Source of the DNA: a bacterium
Lineage (GTDB): Bacteria; Vulcanimicrobiota; Vulcanimicrobiia; Vulcanimicrobiales; Vulcanimicrobiaceae
Length of the DNA stretch: 64,000 nt
Reading direction: 5' to 3'
Assembly: GCA_021794205.1 (NCBI GenBank)
Contig: JAJYRH010000005.1
Span: forward strand, 48,785-112,784
Shown here one piece after another: positions 35,827-46,608 of the stretch (its first letter is position 1; each line of letters opens with the position of its first letter). The translations under genes and the position numbers were made by a program. The notes below the pieces were generated by a model that was not told where the DNA came from, searched no databases, and saw only the letters and a program-made list of their open reading frames with translations.

Positions 35827-37360
35827 CGGGAAAATAGGCGCGCGCGCGTTCGGGGATACCTACTCGCGCGCGCGCGTTCGTATAGAAAACCAATCCGGGG
35901 GCGCCGTCGCGCTGCTTTCGAACGTGCTTGCGGCGTGTATACTCCACGTCGACTTTCGCGCTCGCGCTCGCGTTGGAGAAGAGGGCGGCGCAATCGGCGG
36001 CGACGTCGATCGCCGCGTCGTCTTCGGTAATCTCCGCGTCGCACTGCAAAACGACGTGCGCTCCGGGAACGTTTTTGGTATGAAACCAGCGGTCGTCGGG
36101 ACGCGCGATGCGAAACGTGAGATCGGCGTTCTGTTCCGGCGACCTCCCGATGAGCACGCGCACGCCGGGGCGCAGCTGGAGCTCTCTGGGTGGGAGGCGC
36201 TTGGGGATTTTTGCCGGTCGCGTTCGCACCCGGCCGGCGCGCGGTTCGAAGGCCGCCGCAAAGGAGCGTTCCACCTCGGCGAGCAGCTCGGGTTCGACCC
36301 GCGACGCCTCCCATTGCAAGAGCCGCGCGCTCTCGATGCGCGATGTTAAACGTGCGAGCGCCGGTTCGAGCCGTTCGGCGCGAAGCCCGAGCGTACGATA
36401 GCGCTCGAAATAGCCGCGTGCCTCCTCTTTGAGCGCCTCATGCATCTCGCTCGGACGTTCGTGGAGTGCGGCATAGATCGCCGCACCGGCGTCGCGCAAC
36501 GCCTCGCGCTCGGTGATCTCGGCGAGCCGGGCGCGAATCTGCGCGGCGTCGCGTTCGTCGGCGGCGAGCCGCTTCCCGATACGGGCGACGAGACGGTCGC
36601 GACGGGTGGTAACCGATTGGGTGACGTGTTGCGCGTTCGGCCGCGCCTGCATTTCGGCGAAGAGTGCGAGCAGCGATGCTTCGCGGCTTTCGATCGCCTC
36701 GGGCATGGGAAGCGGCACGAGGTGTGCCTGAAGTACACGGCCGCTCTCGTCGCGGTAGACGTAGAGCTCCGTCAGCCGTTCGATCGACGTTTCAATCTCC
36801 GCGACGACGCGCTCGGCATCGCTGCCGTACGCCCGAGCGATCGTTCGCGGAATGCGCAGGCGTTCGTCGAGCGGGGGCGGTTCGTAGGGAGCGCCCTCGA
36901 TCGCCGTCCGCCGAGCGTTCGCAGTTGCATCGAAACGCTGGAGCGCGGAAACGATGCGCGCTTCCTCGTTGAGAAGAAGGGCGTTTCCGAAGCGTGGGAC
37001 GAGTTCGAGGATGAGGTCGTGGTAGCGCGCCACACCGAAGCGGGAGCGCGCGCCCATGCGTAGCCGCAGCAGGCGATCGTTTCGTCGCGAGGAGACCTCA
37101 AGGACGCGCGTTCCAACGAGTCGGTCGCGCAGAACGCGCGCGAACCCCGGCCGCTCTTCGAGAGGGAGCGCGGGTACGAACGCGACGGTCGGCGTCGGAT
37201 CGAAGCAGGCCGCAGCGAAGAGGCGTTCGCCGCCGGCGCCCTCGAAGCGCAGGACGAGACGGCGGTCGAAGCTCTCCGACGCCGCGCTGCAGCGAGCGCC
37301 GCGCAGCGCGCCGAGGAGTTCGAGCGCGCATCGACGCAGAAGCAGCCAATCCGTGAACAC
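35792..37360 (-). CDS. rqcH: RqcH/NFACT-family ribosome quality-control protein
   Basis: Binds peptidyl-tRNA on obstructed 50S subunits and recruits tRNA-Ala to add C-terminal alanine tails. Of 522 residues, the N-terminal NFACT domain starts FTDWLLLRRCALELLG and has RRNDRLLRLRMG, with the Asp-Arg pair needed for tailing in studied homologues. A coiled coil lies in the middle, and NFACT-R is marked by DDRWFHTKNVPGAHVVLQ. The GTG at 37360 fits the family N-terminus. It overlaps the start of the divergent lipoprotein gene by 8 nt and, at the other end, sodB by 35 nt. Confidence 0.9.
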   Translation of the reverse strand: MFTDWLLLRRCALELLGALRGARCSAASESFDRRLVLRFEGAGGERLFAAACFDPTPTVAFVPALPLEERPGFARVLRDRLVGTRVLEVSSRRNDRLLRLRMGARSRFGVARYHDLILELVPRFGNALLLNEEARIVSALQRFDATANARRTAIEGAPYEPPPLDERLRIPRTIARAYGSDAERVVAEIETSIERLTELYVYRDESGRVLQAHLVPLPMPEAIESREASLLALFAEMQARPNAQHVTQSVTTRRDRLVARIGKRLAADERDAAQIRARLAEITEREALRDAGAAIYAALHERPSEMHEALKEEARGYFERYRTLGLRAERLEPALARLTSRIESARLLQWEASRVEPELLAEVERSFAAAFEPRAGRVRTRPAKIPKRLPPRELQLRPGVRVLIGRSPEQNADLTFRIARPDDRWFHTKNVPGAHVVLQCDAEITEDDAAIDVAADCAALFSNASASAKVDVEYTRRKHVRKQRDGAPGLVFYTNARARVGIPERARAYFPATEAALRTPSN

Positions 37361-37820
37361 GCGCACCTTCGTTCCGCTTCGATCCTCCGCGACCCGCCTT
37401 TGGGGAGCGGTGCTGCTGGCGGGGCTCTCACTGAGCGGCTGCGGCGGAGCGTCGGGACCGGTCGGCTGGCAGCGCAGCGTTGCGGGCTCCTGGGTCTCCT
37501 CGGCGCACCCCGGCGAGCGCGTCTCCGTCTCGCAGATGCCCTTCCAGGGCGCTCCCTCCGATCTCGCCACGCACATTCTCGAGAGCGTCGTTCTCGCGCC
37601 GGGTGGCGGCAAAGTGAGCGGGACCCACGCGCTCGCCGAGTGTCCGGGCGCCGCCGGCGAGATGGATTTCGTCACGAATCGGCCGCCCGGCAAGATCGTG
37701 GTCTTCTTTTCGATCCGCAATACGACGGCCTACGAGATCCGATGGAGCGGCTCGGCGAGCGACGCGCTCCCGCCCGAGGTACTCCAATACGCGCAACGTC
37801 GGCTCTGTCGCGTTCTTTGA
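37353..37820 (+). CDS. Small lipoprotein of unknown function
   Basis: Protein of 155 residues with a lipoprotein signal: positively charged start, LWGAVLLAGLSLSGC, then GG. A compact domain follows (GWQRSVAGSWVSSAHPGERV, TAYEIRWSGSASDALPPEVL). I do not recognise the family. The GTG at 37353 is the only start that keeps a charged n-region, but it overlaps the start of the divergent rqcH by 8 nt. One of the two starts may be placed slightly wrong. Confidence 0.6.
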   Translation: MNTRTFVPLRSSATRLWGAVLLAGLSLSGCGGASGPVGWQRSVAGSWVSSAHPGERVSVSQMPFQGAPSDLATHILESVVLAPGGGKVSGTHALAECPGAAGEMDFVTNRPPGKIVVFFSIRNTTAYEIRWSGSASDALPPEVLQYAQRRLCRVL

Positions 37821-37860
37821 TGCCCCCCGTGCGGCGAGGAACTTTCGGCGTGCTTGGCGT

Positions 37861-38511
37861 ATGAAGCAAAGAACGTCGGTGGGAGGGCGTGCGATTATCG
37901 GCCCGGGCTTACTCTTTGTTATTTCAGGACCCTCGGGTGCGGGGAAAGACACCTTGGTCGACGCTCTTCGAGCGCGAATGCCGATGCTTCGCTACTCGGT
38001 CTCTGCGACGACGAGAGAGCCGCGCCCGGGCGAGCGGGACGGCGAACATTATTTTTTCATCACGCGCGAGGAGTTCGAAGCGCGCCTCGCCGCCGGGGGC
38101 TTCCTCGAATGGCGAGAGTACAACGGCCACGCGTACGGTACGCCGCGCTCCTACATCGAGGGAACGCTTCGCGAAGGCTTCGATGTGGTGATGAAACCGG
38201 AGGTCAATGGGGCGATGGCCATCGTTCGTGCCTTCCCCGAGGCCGTCTCGATCTTCATTCTGCCCGATAAATTCTCGAACTTGCGCCGACGGTTGCTCGA
38301 ACGGCGAACCGAAAGCAACGAAGAGATCGCGCGCCGCCTGGCGATCGCGCACGAAGAGATCAGGTATGTTCGAAGCTTCGATTATCTGGTCGTCAATCAA
38401 GAACAACGCTCGGAGGAAGCGGTCGACGATCTCGCCGCGATCTTCCGAGCCGAACGCATGCGGATTCACCGCTTCCCCGACGACTCGCTCGCGAGCGTCA
38501 CCCAATCGTAA
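37861..38511 (+). CDS. gmk: Guanylate kinase
   Basis: Phosphorylates GMP or dGMP to the diphosphate. The 216 residues show the P-loop SGPSGAGKDT (about 22-31), the GMP-binding SATTREPRPGERDGEHYFF, and WREYNGHAYGTPRS. About 14 extra residues precede the usual N-terminus. The downstream rpoZ gene, 30 nt away, is the standard partner. Confidence 0.96.
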   Translation: MKQRTSVGGRAIIGPGLLFVISGPSGAGKDTLVDALRARMPMLRYSVSATTREPRPGERDGEHYFFITREEFEARLAAGGFLEWREYNGHAYGTPRSYIEGTLREGFDVVMKPEVNGAMAIVRAFPEAVSIFILPDKFSNLRRRLLERRTESNEEIARRLAIAHEEIRYVRSFDYLVVNQEQRSEEAVDDLAAIFRAERMRIHRFPDDSLASVTQS

Positions 38512-38541
38512 TCACACTCGTATAGAACGGACCGGAAAACA

Positions 38542-38814
38542 ATGAGCAAACGTATATTCGGCGACCTCGATGGCCTCATGGAGCATGCGGATTCGAAATT
38601 CACGCTGGTGAACATCGCCATGATGCGCGCCCGCCAACTCAATAACTGGATACGTATGGAAGAGACCCCGCCGATGGAACGCCGCGAATATTTCGCCAGC
38701 GAACCGTTGGTCGACCGCGACGCGGCGAATCGCAACAAGCCCGTCTCGATCGCTCTCGACGAAATCGCCGCCGGAAAGATCGAGTACACGCGCACGCGCG
38801 AAGGCATAAAATAG
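38542..38814 (+). CDS. rpoZ: RNA polymerase omega subunit
   Basis: Small subunit (90 residues) that wraps the beta' C-terminus and aids core assembly. SKFTLVNIAMMRARQLN (about 18-34) is the omega signature, and the C-terminal segment PVSIALDEIAAGKIEY follows. The gmk-rpoZ order is conserved widely. glmS starts only 6 nt after the stop. Confidence 0.93.
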   Translation: MSKRIFGDLDGLMEHADSKFTLVNIAMMRARQLNNWIRMEETPPMERREYFASEPLVDRDAANRNKPVSIALDEIAAGKIEYTRTREGIK

Positions 38815-38820
38815 TCGATC

Positions 38821-40659
<1,839 letters not shown>

Positions 40660-40670
40660 CGAAGCCTGGG

Positions 40671-41408
40671 GTGGTGCAAAGAAATGACGGACGCGCCCCA
40701 GACCAACTTCGCCCGGTGCGCATCACGCCTAATCCGCTCGACTTCGCCGAAGGCTCCGCCCTGATCGAGGTCGGTCGTACGCGCGTGCTCTGTGCGGCGA
40801 CGCTTGAAGACCGCGTTCCGCCCTGGCTGAAAGGGAAAGGGCTCGGCTGGATCACCGCGGAGTACGCGATGCTCCCCCGAGCGACGAGCGAGCGAACCGC
40901 CCGCGAGGCCTCGAAAGGCCGGCAAGGCGGGCGCACGCACGAGATCCAGCGGATCATCGGTCGCTCCTTGCGAGCGATCGTCGACACCGTGAAATTGGGC
41001 GAACGAACGATCACCATCGATTGCGACGTCCTGCAGGCCGACGGCGGCACCCGGACGGCCTCGCTCACCGGGGCGTGCGTCGCGCTCTCGATCGCGCTAT
41101 CGAAGCGATTTTCCCAATCCGAGCGGGCCCGTTGGCCGATGCTTGGATTGGTCGGTGCGATCAGCGTCGGCATCGTCAATGGGACGCCGTTGCTCGATTT
41201 GAATTACGAAGAAGACAGCAGCGCGCATGTGGATATGAACGTCTTTATGACCGATGCGGGGCGATACGTCGAGTTACAGGGGACCGCCGAGGCCGAACCG
41301 TTCGGACGCTCCGAGCTCGATCGAATGCTGGAATTGGCTTCGAAGGGCATCGGCGAATTATTCGAGATCCAAAAAAAAGCGATCGAGGAAGGCACGCGTG
41401 GAAGCTGA
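40671..41408 (+). CDS. rph: Ribonuclease PH
   Basis: Phosphorolytic 3' exonuclease for tRNA end maturation. The 245 residues begin with the family-typical [14 protein letters not shown], then [49 protein letters not shown] and the phosphate site in [21 protein letters not shown]. Either GTG (40671 or 40674) could start it. The next small gene overlaps its end by 11 nt. Confidence 0.96.
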   Translation: MVQRNDGRAPDQLRPVRITPNPLDFAEGSALIEVGRTRVLCAATLEDRVPPWLKGKGLGWITAEYAMLPRATSERTAREASKGRQGGRTHEIQRIIGRSLRAIVDTVKLGERTITIDCDVLQADGGTRTASLTGACVALSIALSKRFSQSERARWPMLGLVGAISVGIVNGTPLLDLNYEEDSSAHVDMNVFMTDAGRYVELQGTAEAEPFGRSELDRMLELASKGIGELFEIQKKAIEEGTRGS

Positions 41409-41724
41409 TCTGCGTACGCTCCACGAACGCGCGGCCGCCTTTCATTTTAGCGAGGCGGCGATTCGCTCGCTGCACGAGCGCGTCGGCAAAGCGCTCGACG
41501 CGGGAGCGCCGACGCGAGAGATGGAGGAGGCCTATCGCGCGGCCTTACGCCGCTATTTCGCCGGCTTCGAAACGCAGACGCGGGCGCAACTGCGCGATCT
41601 CGATCGACGGCTCGCAGAGCTGGCGCAAGCGCAGCTGAATTTTACCGCCGAACGGAACGTGGCGGTCAAACGATTGGAGAACATCGGGGCAATGCTCGGC
41701 CTTCTCGACGAGGCATCGGCATAA
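41398..41724 (+). CDS. Small coiled-coil protein of unknown function
   Basis: Protein of 108 residues, almost wholly helical and charged ([40 protein letters not shown]), with heptad-like spacing; no membrane segment and no cysteine. The GTG at 41398 overlaps rph. It lies 3 nt ahead of mlaE, so it might serve the lipid-transport system, but this rests only on position. Confidence 0.58.
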   Translation: MEADLRTLHERAAAFHFSEAAIRSLHERVGKALDAGAPTREMEEAYRAALRRYFAGFETQTRAQLRDLDRRLAELAQAQLNFTAERNVAVKRLENIGAMLGLLDEASA

Positions 41725-41727
41725 GCG

Positions 41728-42504
41728 ATGGGCATCCTCGAACGCTTCGGCGAACGGACGATTGCGTTTCTCGAGTACCTCGGCGGCATGACGGCGCTTA
41801 TCGGCGAGAGCGTGCGCTCGCTGGTGCACGCGCAGATTCGCTATGCCGAAACGTTCCTCCAGGCCTACGAACTCGGCATAGGCTCGCTGCTGATCGTCCT
41901 GTTGACCTCGCTCTTTACCGGGATGGTGATCTCGCTGGAGTCCGCTCAACAAGCGGTGCAGTTCGGAATCGGCAGCCTCGTCGGTGGAGCGGTGACCTAT
42001 ACCTCGGTTCGCGAACTCGGCCCGATGCTTACTGCGGTGGTCGTAGCCGGACGCGTCGGCTCGGCGATCGCCGCCGAGATCGGATCGATGGTGGTGACCG
42101 AGCAGATCGACGCACTCCGTTCGATGGGGCTCTCGCCGGTACGTTTTCTCGTCGTTCCGCGATTGCTGGCGCTCGCGATCATGCTGCCGTTGCTGACGGT
42201 CTTCGCCGACATCATTTCGATTCTCGGCGGCATGTGGATCGCGCAAGCGTACGCGCACATCAATCCCGCCTCATTCATTTCCTCGGCCCGTCAGGCCGTC
42301 GGCTTCGAAGACGTCGTCAAAGGGCTCCTCAAGGCGCTCATATTCGCTTGTATTATCGCCTTCGTCGGTTGCTATCAGGGGCTCTCGACGCGCGGCGGTG
42401 CGGCGGGCGTGGGCCGAGCGACGACGAGCGCGGTCGTGATATCGATCATCCTCATCTTTGGGACGAATTTCGTTATGAGCTATCTGCTATTCGGCGGGCA
42501 TTAA
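41728..42504 (+). CDS. mlaE: MlaE-family ABC lipid-transport permease
   Basis: Inner-membrane permease (258 residues, five or six helices) of the retrograde phospholipid system that keeps outer-membrane asymmetry. MlaE marks are GMVISLESAQQAVQFGIGSL, RELGPMLTAVVVAGRVGSAI and EQIDALRSMGLSPVRFLVVP. The genes for ATPase and MCE protein follow with gaps of 3 and 13 nt. Its presence argues for an outer membrane. Confidence 0.95.
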   Translation: MGILERFGERTIAFLEYLGGMTALIGESVRSLVHAQIRYAETFLQAYELGIGSLLIVLLTSLFTGMVISLESAQQAVQFGIGSLVGGAVTYTSVRELGPMLTAVVVAGRVGSAIAAEIGSMVVTEQIDALRSMGLSPVRFLVVPRLLALAIMLPLLTVFADIISILGGMWIAQAYAHINPASFISSARQAVGFEDVVKGLLKALIFACIIAFVGCYQGLSTRGGAAGVGRATTSAVVISIILIFGTNFVMSYLLFGGH

Positions 42505-42507
42505 TCG

Positions 42508-43266
42508 ATGGAACCGACGATCTATGCGAGCCTGGATGACGTCACGCTCTCTTTCGGCGAGCACGTCATCCTGAAAAACTGCAGCCTGAAGATCGTTCGC
42601 GGTGCGATTACCTGTATCGTCGGCCTCTCGGGTGCCGGGAAATCCACGATCCTGCGCCTGCTCGACGGACTCATCGAGCCATCGAGCGGCCACGTGTACG
42701 TCGACGGGCACGATCTCTGCCACACTCCGGAGCGCGATCTCGTCGAGCTCCGGCAGAAGACGAGCCTCGCCTTTCAGTTTGCGGCGCTGCTCGATAGTCT
42801 CACCATCGGTGAGAACGTCGGCTTGCCGTTGCGGGAGCATACCGCGCTCCCGGATGAAAAGATCCGGCACATCGTCGACGACGCACTCGAGAGCGTCGGC
42901 CTGCGCCACATATACGATAGTTTGCCGAACGAACTCTCGGGTGGGATGCTCAAACGCGCCGGCTTTGCCCGTGCGATCGTGACGCGTCCGGAGCTGGTGC
43001 TCTACGACGAGCCGACGACCGGGCTCGACCCGATCGTTACGAACCTCATTACCGATACGATCGTCCGCCTCCGCGAGAAGCTCGGCGGCACCGCGGTGGT
43101 GATCTCGCACGATCTCCACTCGATTTTCCGGATGGCTGACTACGTTGCGATGCTCTTCGAGGGAGCGATCATCGCCTACGGACCGCGCGAGGAGATACGC
43201 ACCTCCACCAATCCGTTCGTCCAGCAGTTCCTCACCGGCAGTGAGGTCGGGCCGATACCGGTGTAG
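42508..43266 (+). CDS. mlaF: MlaF-family ABC transporter ATPase
   Basis: Nucleotide-binding subunit of 252 residues. Walker A is GLSGAGKST (about 39-47), the Q-loop is LAFQFAALLDSLTI, the signature is LSGGMLKRAGFARAI, Walker B is LVLYDEPTTGLDPI, and the switch is ISHDLHS. LSGGMLKR and the overall length are typical for Mla rather than for import ATPases. Confidence 0.96.
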   Translation: MEPTIYASLDDVTLSFGEHVILKNCSLKIVRGAITCIVGLSGAGKSTILRLLDGLIEPSSGHVYVDGHDLCHTPERDLVELRQKTSLAFQFAALLDSLTIGENVGLPLREHTALPDEKIRHIVDDALESVGLRHIYDSLPNELSGGMLKRAGFARAIVTRPELVLYDEPTTGLDPIVTNLITDTIVRLREKLGGTAVVISHDLHSIFRMADYVAMLFEGAIIAYGPREEIRTSTNPFVQQFLTGSEVGPIPV

Positions 43267-43279
43267 AAGGGAGTCGGGT

Positions 43280-44773
43280 ATGTCGAAGCAAGCACAAGTA
43301 GGAGCCTTCGCGCTGGCGGCGCTCGCCCTGCTCTTTGCGTTCTTTTACGTCATCACCGATTTCGGCACGCGTCACTCGGGCTATCGCATCGGCGTGCATT
43401 TTCGCTCCGCGGCGGGGCTCCATTCGGGCGCTCAGGTCTTTTTCAGCGGCGTCACCGTCGGCAGCGTCGAGAGCATCAAGTTGCTCCCGGATACGACCGT
43501 CGACGTCATCCTCGCGATCAAGCCGCACGTTGGAGGGCAAGCCGTCCGCATTCCCAGCGAATCGCGCTTCCTCATTCAGGCTCCCTTGACCGGCGACCCA
43601 AGCCTCTTAATCGTGCCGCCGCGCCCCGAACCCGGCGAACAACCCGAGATTATCCCGCCGGGTATTCTGCCGGTCTCCGAACAGCCCCAGGGAACGAACA
43701 CCGCGACGATCGCCGATCTCGTCACCGAGGGACAAGGGCAGTTGAAAGTGCTCAACGGCGTACTCGCCGATGTCGCCAAGCGCGAACCGAAATTGCTCGA
43801 CGAACTCCAGCAAACGCTCGAAAACACCAACGCCCTCACCGCAACGGCGAGTAGCGCGGTGGCCCGGCTCGCCGCTCAAAGCAACGATATCGCGACGGAA
43901 CTTCAAAACAACCTCACGGTCGCCAGCGGCCACATCGTCTCGATGACTACGACCCTCGACCGGACCGTTCGCGGCAACTCGAATCGCCTGAACGAAACGC
44001 TCGCGCAGATTCAAGGCACCGCCACCGCCCTCAATTCGACGATGCAGATCGTTGCGAGCATCGCGAACGACCCGGCATTTAAGGGTAACGTTTTGGCGAC
44101 GACGACGAATATCGCCGAGGCGAGTGCGAAGCTGAAGAAGATGGCGACCGATATGGAGAGCATTACCGGCGATCCCACGACGCAACGCCGCCTTCGTGAT
44201 ACCATTCGGAACCTCGACGAGACCTCGCAACGCGCAAATTCCTTGCTCGGTGCCCTCGGCGGGCATCTACGAAAAAGCGACCGGCGCGACGGGGGAACGC
44301 CCGAACCGCACGGACGTCGCACTGCGTTTTCGCTGGTATCGGCGCGCGTGCGGATCAGCGGCTACGCGCCCGAACGCGTCGGCGGGGGCTCACCGCTGCT
44401 CGGACCCTCGCGCGGGCCGAACAGCTCGCTCGCCCTGCGCTTTCTCCCGAATTCACCGACGCAACTCGTTCTTGGAGCGAACGATCTGGGAAGCGGCACG
44501 ACCACGTTCGATCTCGCAGCGGTCAGACGCGTCGGAGCCGGTCTCTATTTCGGCGGTGGAATCCTCTACTCGCGACTCGGGGTACTCGGCGACTACTCGC
44601 GCGGTTCGCTCGGTTTTTCGAGCAAACTCTACGACGTCGCGCGGCCGATGCTCGACCTTTCGACGAAACTGCGCGTCGCGCCGAACGTGCGTCTCTTTTT
44701 CGGCGAGCGCGATATCCTCCACGCGCAACGTCGGAACGTCTATGGAGTCGAATTTACCGATGCACCGCGATAA
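43280..44773 (+). CDS. mlaD: MlaD/MCE-domain protein with long C-terminal extension
   Basis: Periplasmic lipid-binding protein anchored by one N-terminal helix (about 8-25). The MCE domain (about 38-118) reads RIGVHFRSAAGLHSGAQVFF and VTVGSVESIKL. A helical stretch rich in Asn, Thr and Ala (about 150-330) can form a long needle. The last ~160 residues (SLVSARVRISGYAPE, LVLGANDLGSGTTTF, GLYFGGGILYSRLG, LDLSTKLRVAPNVRLFFGER) alternate like outer-membrane beta strands. The protein has 497 residues, against about 180 for E. coli MlaD. It could span the periplasm and touch the outer membrane; that is inference. Confidence 0.87.
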   Translation: MSKQAQVGAFALAALALLFAFFYVITDFGTRHSGYRIGVHFRSAAGLHSGAQVFFSGVTVGSVESIKLLPDTTVDVILAIKPHVGGQAVRIPSESRFLIQAPLTGDPSLLIVPPRPEPGEQPEIIPPGILPVSEQPQGTNTATIADLVTEGQGQLKVLNGVLADVAKREPKLLDELQQTLENTNALTATASSAVARLAAQSNDIATELQNNLTVASGHIVSMTTTLDRTVRGNSNRLNETLAQIQGTATALNSTMQIVASIANDPAFKGNVLATTTNIAEASAKLKKMATDMESITGDPTTQRRLRDTIRNLDETSQRANSLLGALGGHLRKSDRRDGGTPEPHGRRTAFSLVSARVRISGYAPERVGGGSPLLGPSRGPNSSLALRFLPNSPTQLVLGANDLGSGTTTFDLAAVRRVGAGLYFGGGILYSRLGVLGDYSRGSLGFSSKLYDVARPMLDLSTKLRVAPNVRLFFGERDILHAQRRNVYGVEFTDAPR

Positions 44774-45713
44774 TCCCGATACGCGCCCGCGTATCGGCCT
44801 CATCGGGGGCGGCTCGATGGGCTCGCTCTTCGGTTACCATCTTGCAGGGATCGCCGACGTAACGATTCTCGAATCGAACGAAACGGTACGTGCCGGGCTC
44901 GAGCGCGAAGGGCTACGTGTGAACGAGGCCGAGCCCCGTCCCATCCGCATCGCTCGGCGCGCGCGCGACCTCTTTACCTCCGACGTCCTCTTCCTCTTCG
45001 TAAAGGCCGTCGATACCTTGCGAGCGCTGCGACCGTTTGCGGGCGAATTAAATCCGACGACGGCGATCGTTTCGTTGCAGAACGGCGTCGGGAATGAAGA
45101 TGCGATCAAGACCGCACTCGGTGGGGCGGTCCCGGTCATTCTCGGTGTGACGACGGAATCGGCGGAGACGGTCGCCCCGGGAGCGGTACGGAGTTCCGAA
45201 CAGGGAATGACGCTGATCGGTTCGGCGGGCGCATCGGCCGCGACGGCGCAAGCGGTTGCGACGCTCCTCTCGCGAAGCGGTCTCCGCGCCGCGGTCGTCT
45301 ACGATATCAAGCCGCACCTCTGGGGTAAACTCGTCGCCAATGCCGCCGTCAACGCACTCTCGGCGATCCTCGATTGTACGGCGGGCGAGATTCTCCGCGA
45401 GCCCGATGCCGCGCGGCTCGCCGAATCGCTCGCGGACGAAGCCGCCGCGGTCGCCGCTGCGTTGAAGATCGCCTTGCCGTTTGCCAACCCGTGGCAATAC
45501 GTCACTGAAGTGATCGCGGTCGGTTCGGAGAGCAAGAGCTCGATGGCGTTCGACCTCGAGCTCGGCAATAAAAGCGAGATCGATCATCTCAACGGCGCGG
45601 TCGTCGCACTCGGCCGCAGGGCCGGCGTCGCGACGCCGTTTAACGAATCCATCGTTCGATTGATGAAATCACTTGAGAGAATGCGCGCGCGGAAAGGAGC
45701 GGTTCCCCTATGA
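44760..45713 (+). CDS. panE: 2-dehydropantoate 2-reductase
   Basis: NADPH-dependent reduction of ketopantoate to pantoate in CoA synthesis. The 317 residues contain the Rossmann motif GLIGGGSMGSLFGYHLA, LFLFVKAVDT, SLQNGVGNED, the catalytic lysine in HLWGKLVANAAVNALSAI and the C-terminal ELGNKSEIDHLNG. The ATG at 44760 overlaps mlaD by 14 nt; an in-frame ATG at 44742 is possible. Confidence 0.91.
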   Translation: MHRDNPDTRPRIGLIGGGSMGSLFGYHLAGIADVTILESNETVRAGLEREGLRVNEAEPRPIRIARRARDLFTSDVLFLFVKAVDTLRALRPFAGELNPTTAIVSLQNGVGNEDAIKTALGGAVPVILGVTTESAETVAPGAVRSSEQGMTLIGSAGASAATAQAVATLLSRSGLRAAVVYDIKPHLWGKLVANAAVNALSAILDCTAGEILREPDAARLAESLADEAAAVAAALKIALPFANPWQYVTEVIAVGSESKSSMAFDLELGNKSEIDHLNGAVVALGRRAGVATPFNESIVRLMKSLERMRARKGAVPL

Positions 45714-46603
45714 ATTGTCCCAGCTGTCAAGCGGCGATTCCCGCACAGGCAAAATTCTGTCCGAATTGCGGCGCCCCGGCGGCGAGCAGCACGGGGGTCG
45801 GCACCTACACCGAACCCGTCGCCGAGACCGACAATCCCAAGGAACTCATTCGCATCGGCGACTGTTCGATACGCATCGAGGGCCAACTAGTCCCGGTCGT
45901 CGATGTGGAACTCGGCGCGAGCGAGACCGTCTATTTCGAGCACCATATCGTGCTCTGGAAGTCGCCGCAGATTCGCCTCGGCTTCATGAGCCTCCAAAAT
46001 GCGGCGCAGCGCTTCTTTGCCGGGTTGCAAATTTTCATCTCGACCGCACAGGGGCCCGGCAACATCGCATTCTCGCGCGAGGCGCCCGGGCAGATCGTCG
46101 CCTTACGGCTCGCCCCGGGGCAGTCCATCGACGTGCGCGAACATCAGTTTCTCTTAGCCACCGGAGAGATCGAGTACAGTTACTATTGGCAGCAGGGGCT
46201 TGCGAACGTGTTGTTTTCTCGCACCGGGCTCTTTGTCGATCGTTTCCTCGCGCGCAGCCGCGAAGGGGTACTCCTGATCCATGGGTACGGGAACGTCTTC
46301 GAAAAGACGCTCGCCGCGGGTGAGACACTCGACGTCGAACCGGGTGGATGGCTCTGGAAAGATTCGAACGTGCGTATGGAAACCGTCAGCGTTCTTCAGA
46401 GCGCCGGCGGCGGAGGGCTCCTGGGCGCACTCGGCGCTGCCGTCGGTGGATTCGCCCTGCAGATGAATCGTTTTTATGGCCCCGGCCGGATCGGCATTCA
46501 GTCGATGACCTATCACGAGCCCGCGGCCGAGGGGCAGACGCAGGTCGGCGGAACGAGTAACATCGGCAACGTCCTCGGTTCGCTCTTCGGGAATAAACAG
46601 TAG
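45710..46603 (+). CDS. Zinc-ribbon AIM24-family protein
   Basis: Protein of 297 residues. The N-terminus is a zinc ribbon with Cys3, Cys6, Cys17 and Cys20 (CPSC, CPNCG). The rest is an AIM24/DUF124 beta domain: PGNIAFSREAPGQIVALRL, HQFLLATGEIEYSYYWQQGL, GVLLIHGYGNVFEKTL and VSVLQSAGGGGLLGALG. The role of the family in bacteria is unknown. ATGA overlap with panE; the gene ends 5 nt before a convergent lipoprotein gene. Confidence 0.85.
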   Translation: MNCPSCQAAIPAQAKFCPNCGAPAASSTGVGTYTEPVAETDNPKELIRIGDCSIRIEGQLVPVVDVELGASETVYFEHHIVLWKSPQIRLGFMSLQNAAQRFFAGLQIFISTAQGPGNIAFSREAPGQIVALRLAPGQSIDVREHQFLLATGEIEYSYYWQQGLANVLFSRTGLFVDRFLARSREGVLLIHGYGNVFEKTLAAGETLDVEPGGWLWKDSNVRMETVSVLQSAGGGGLLGALGAAVGGFALQMNRFYGPGRIGIQSMTYHEPAAEGQTQVGGTSNIGNVLGSLFGNKQ

Positions 46604-46608
46604 CGACG

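Noticed and set aside
38815..38820. A glmS ribozyme before glmS
   Set aside because: Only six bases separate rpoZ and glmS.
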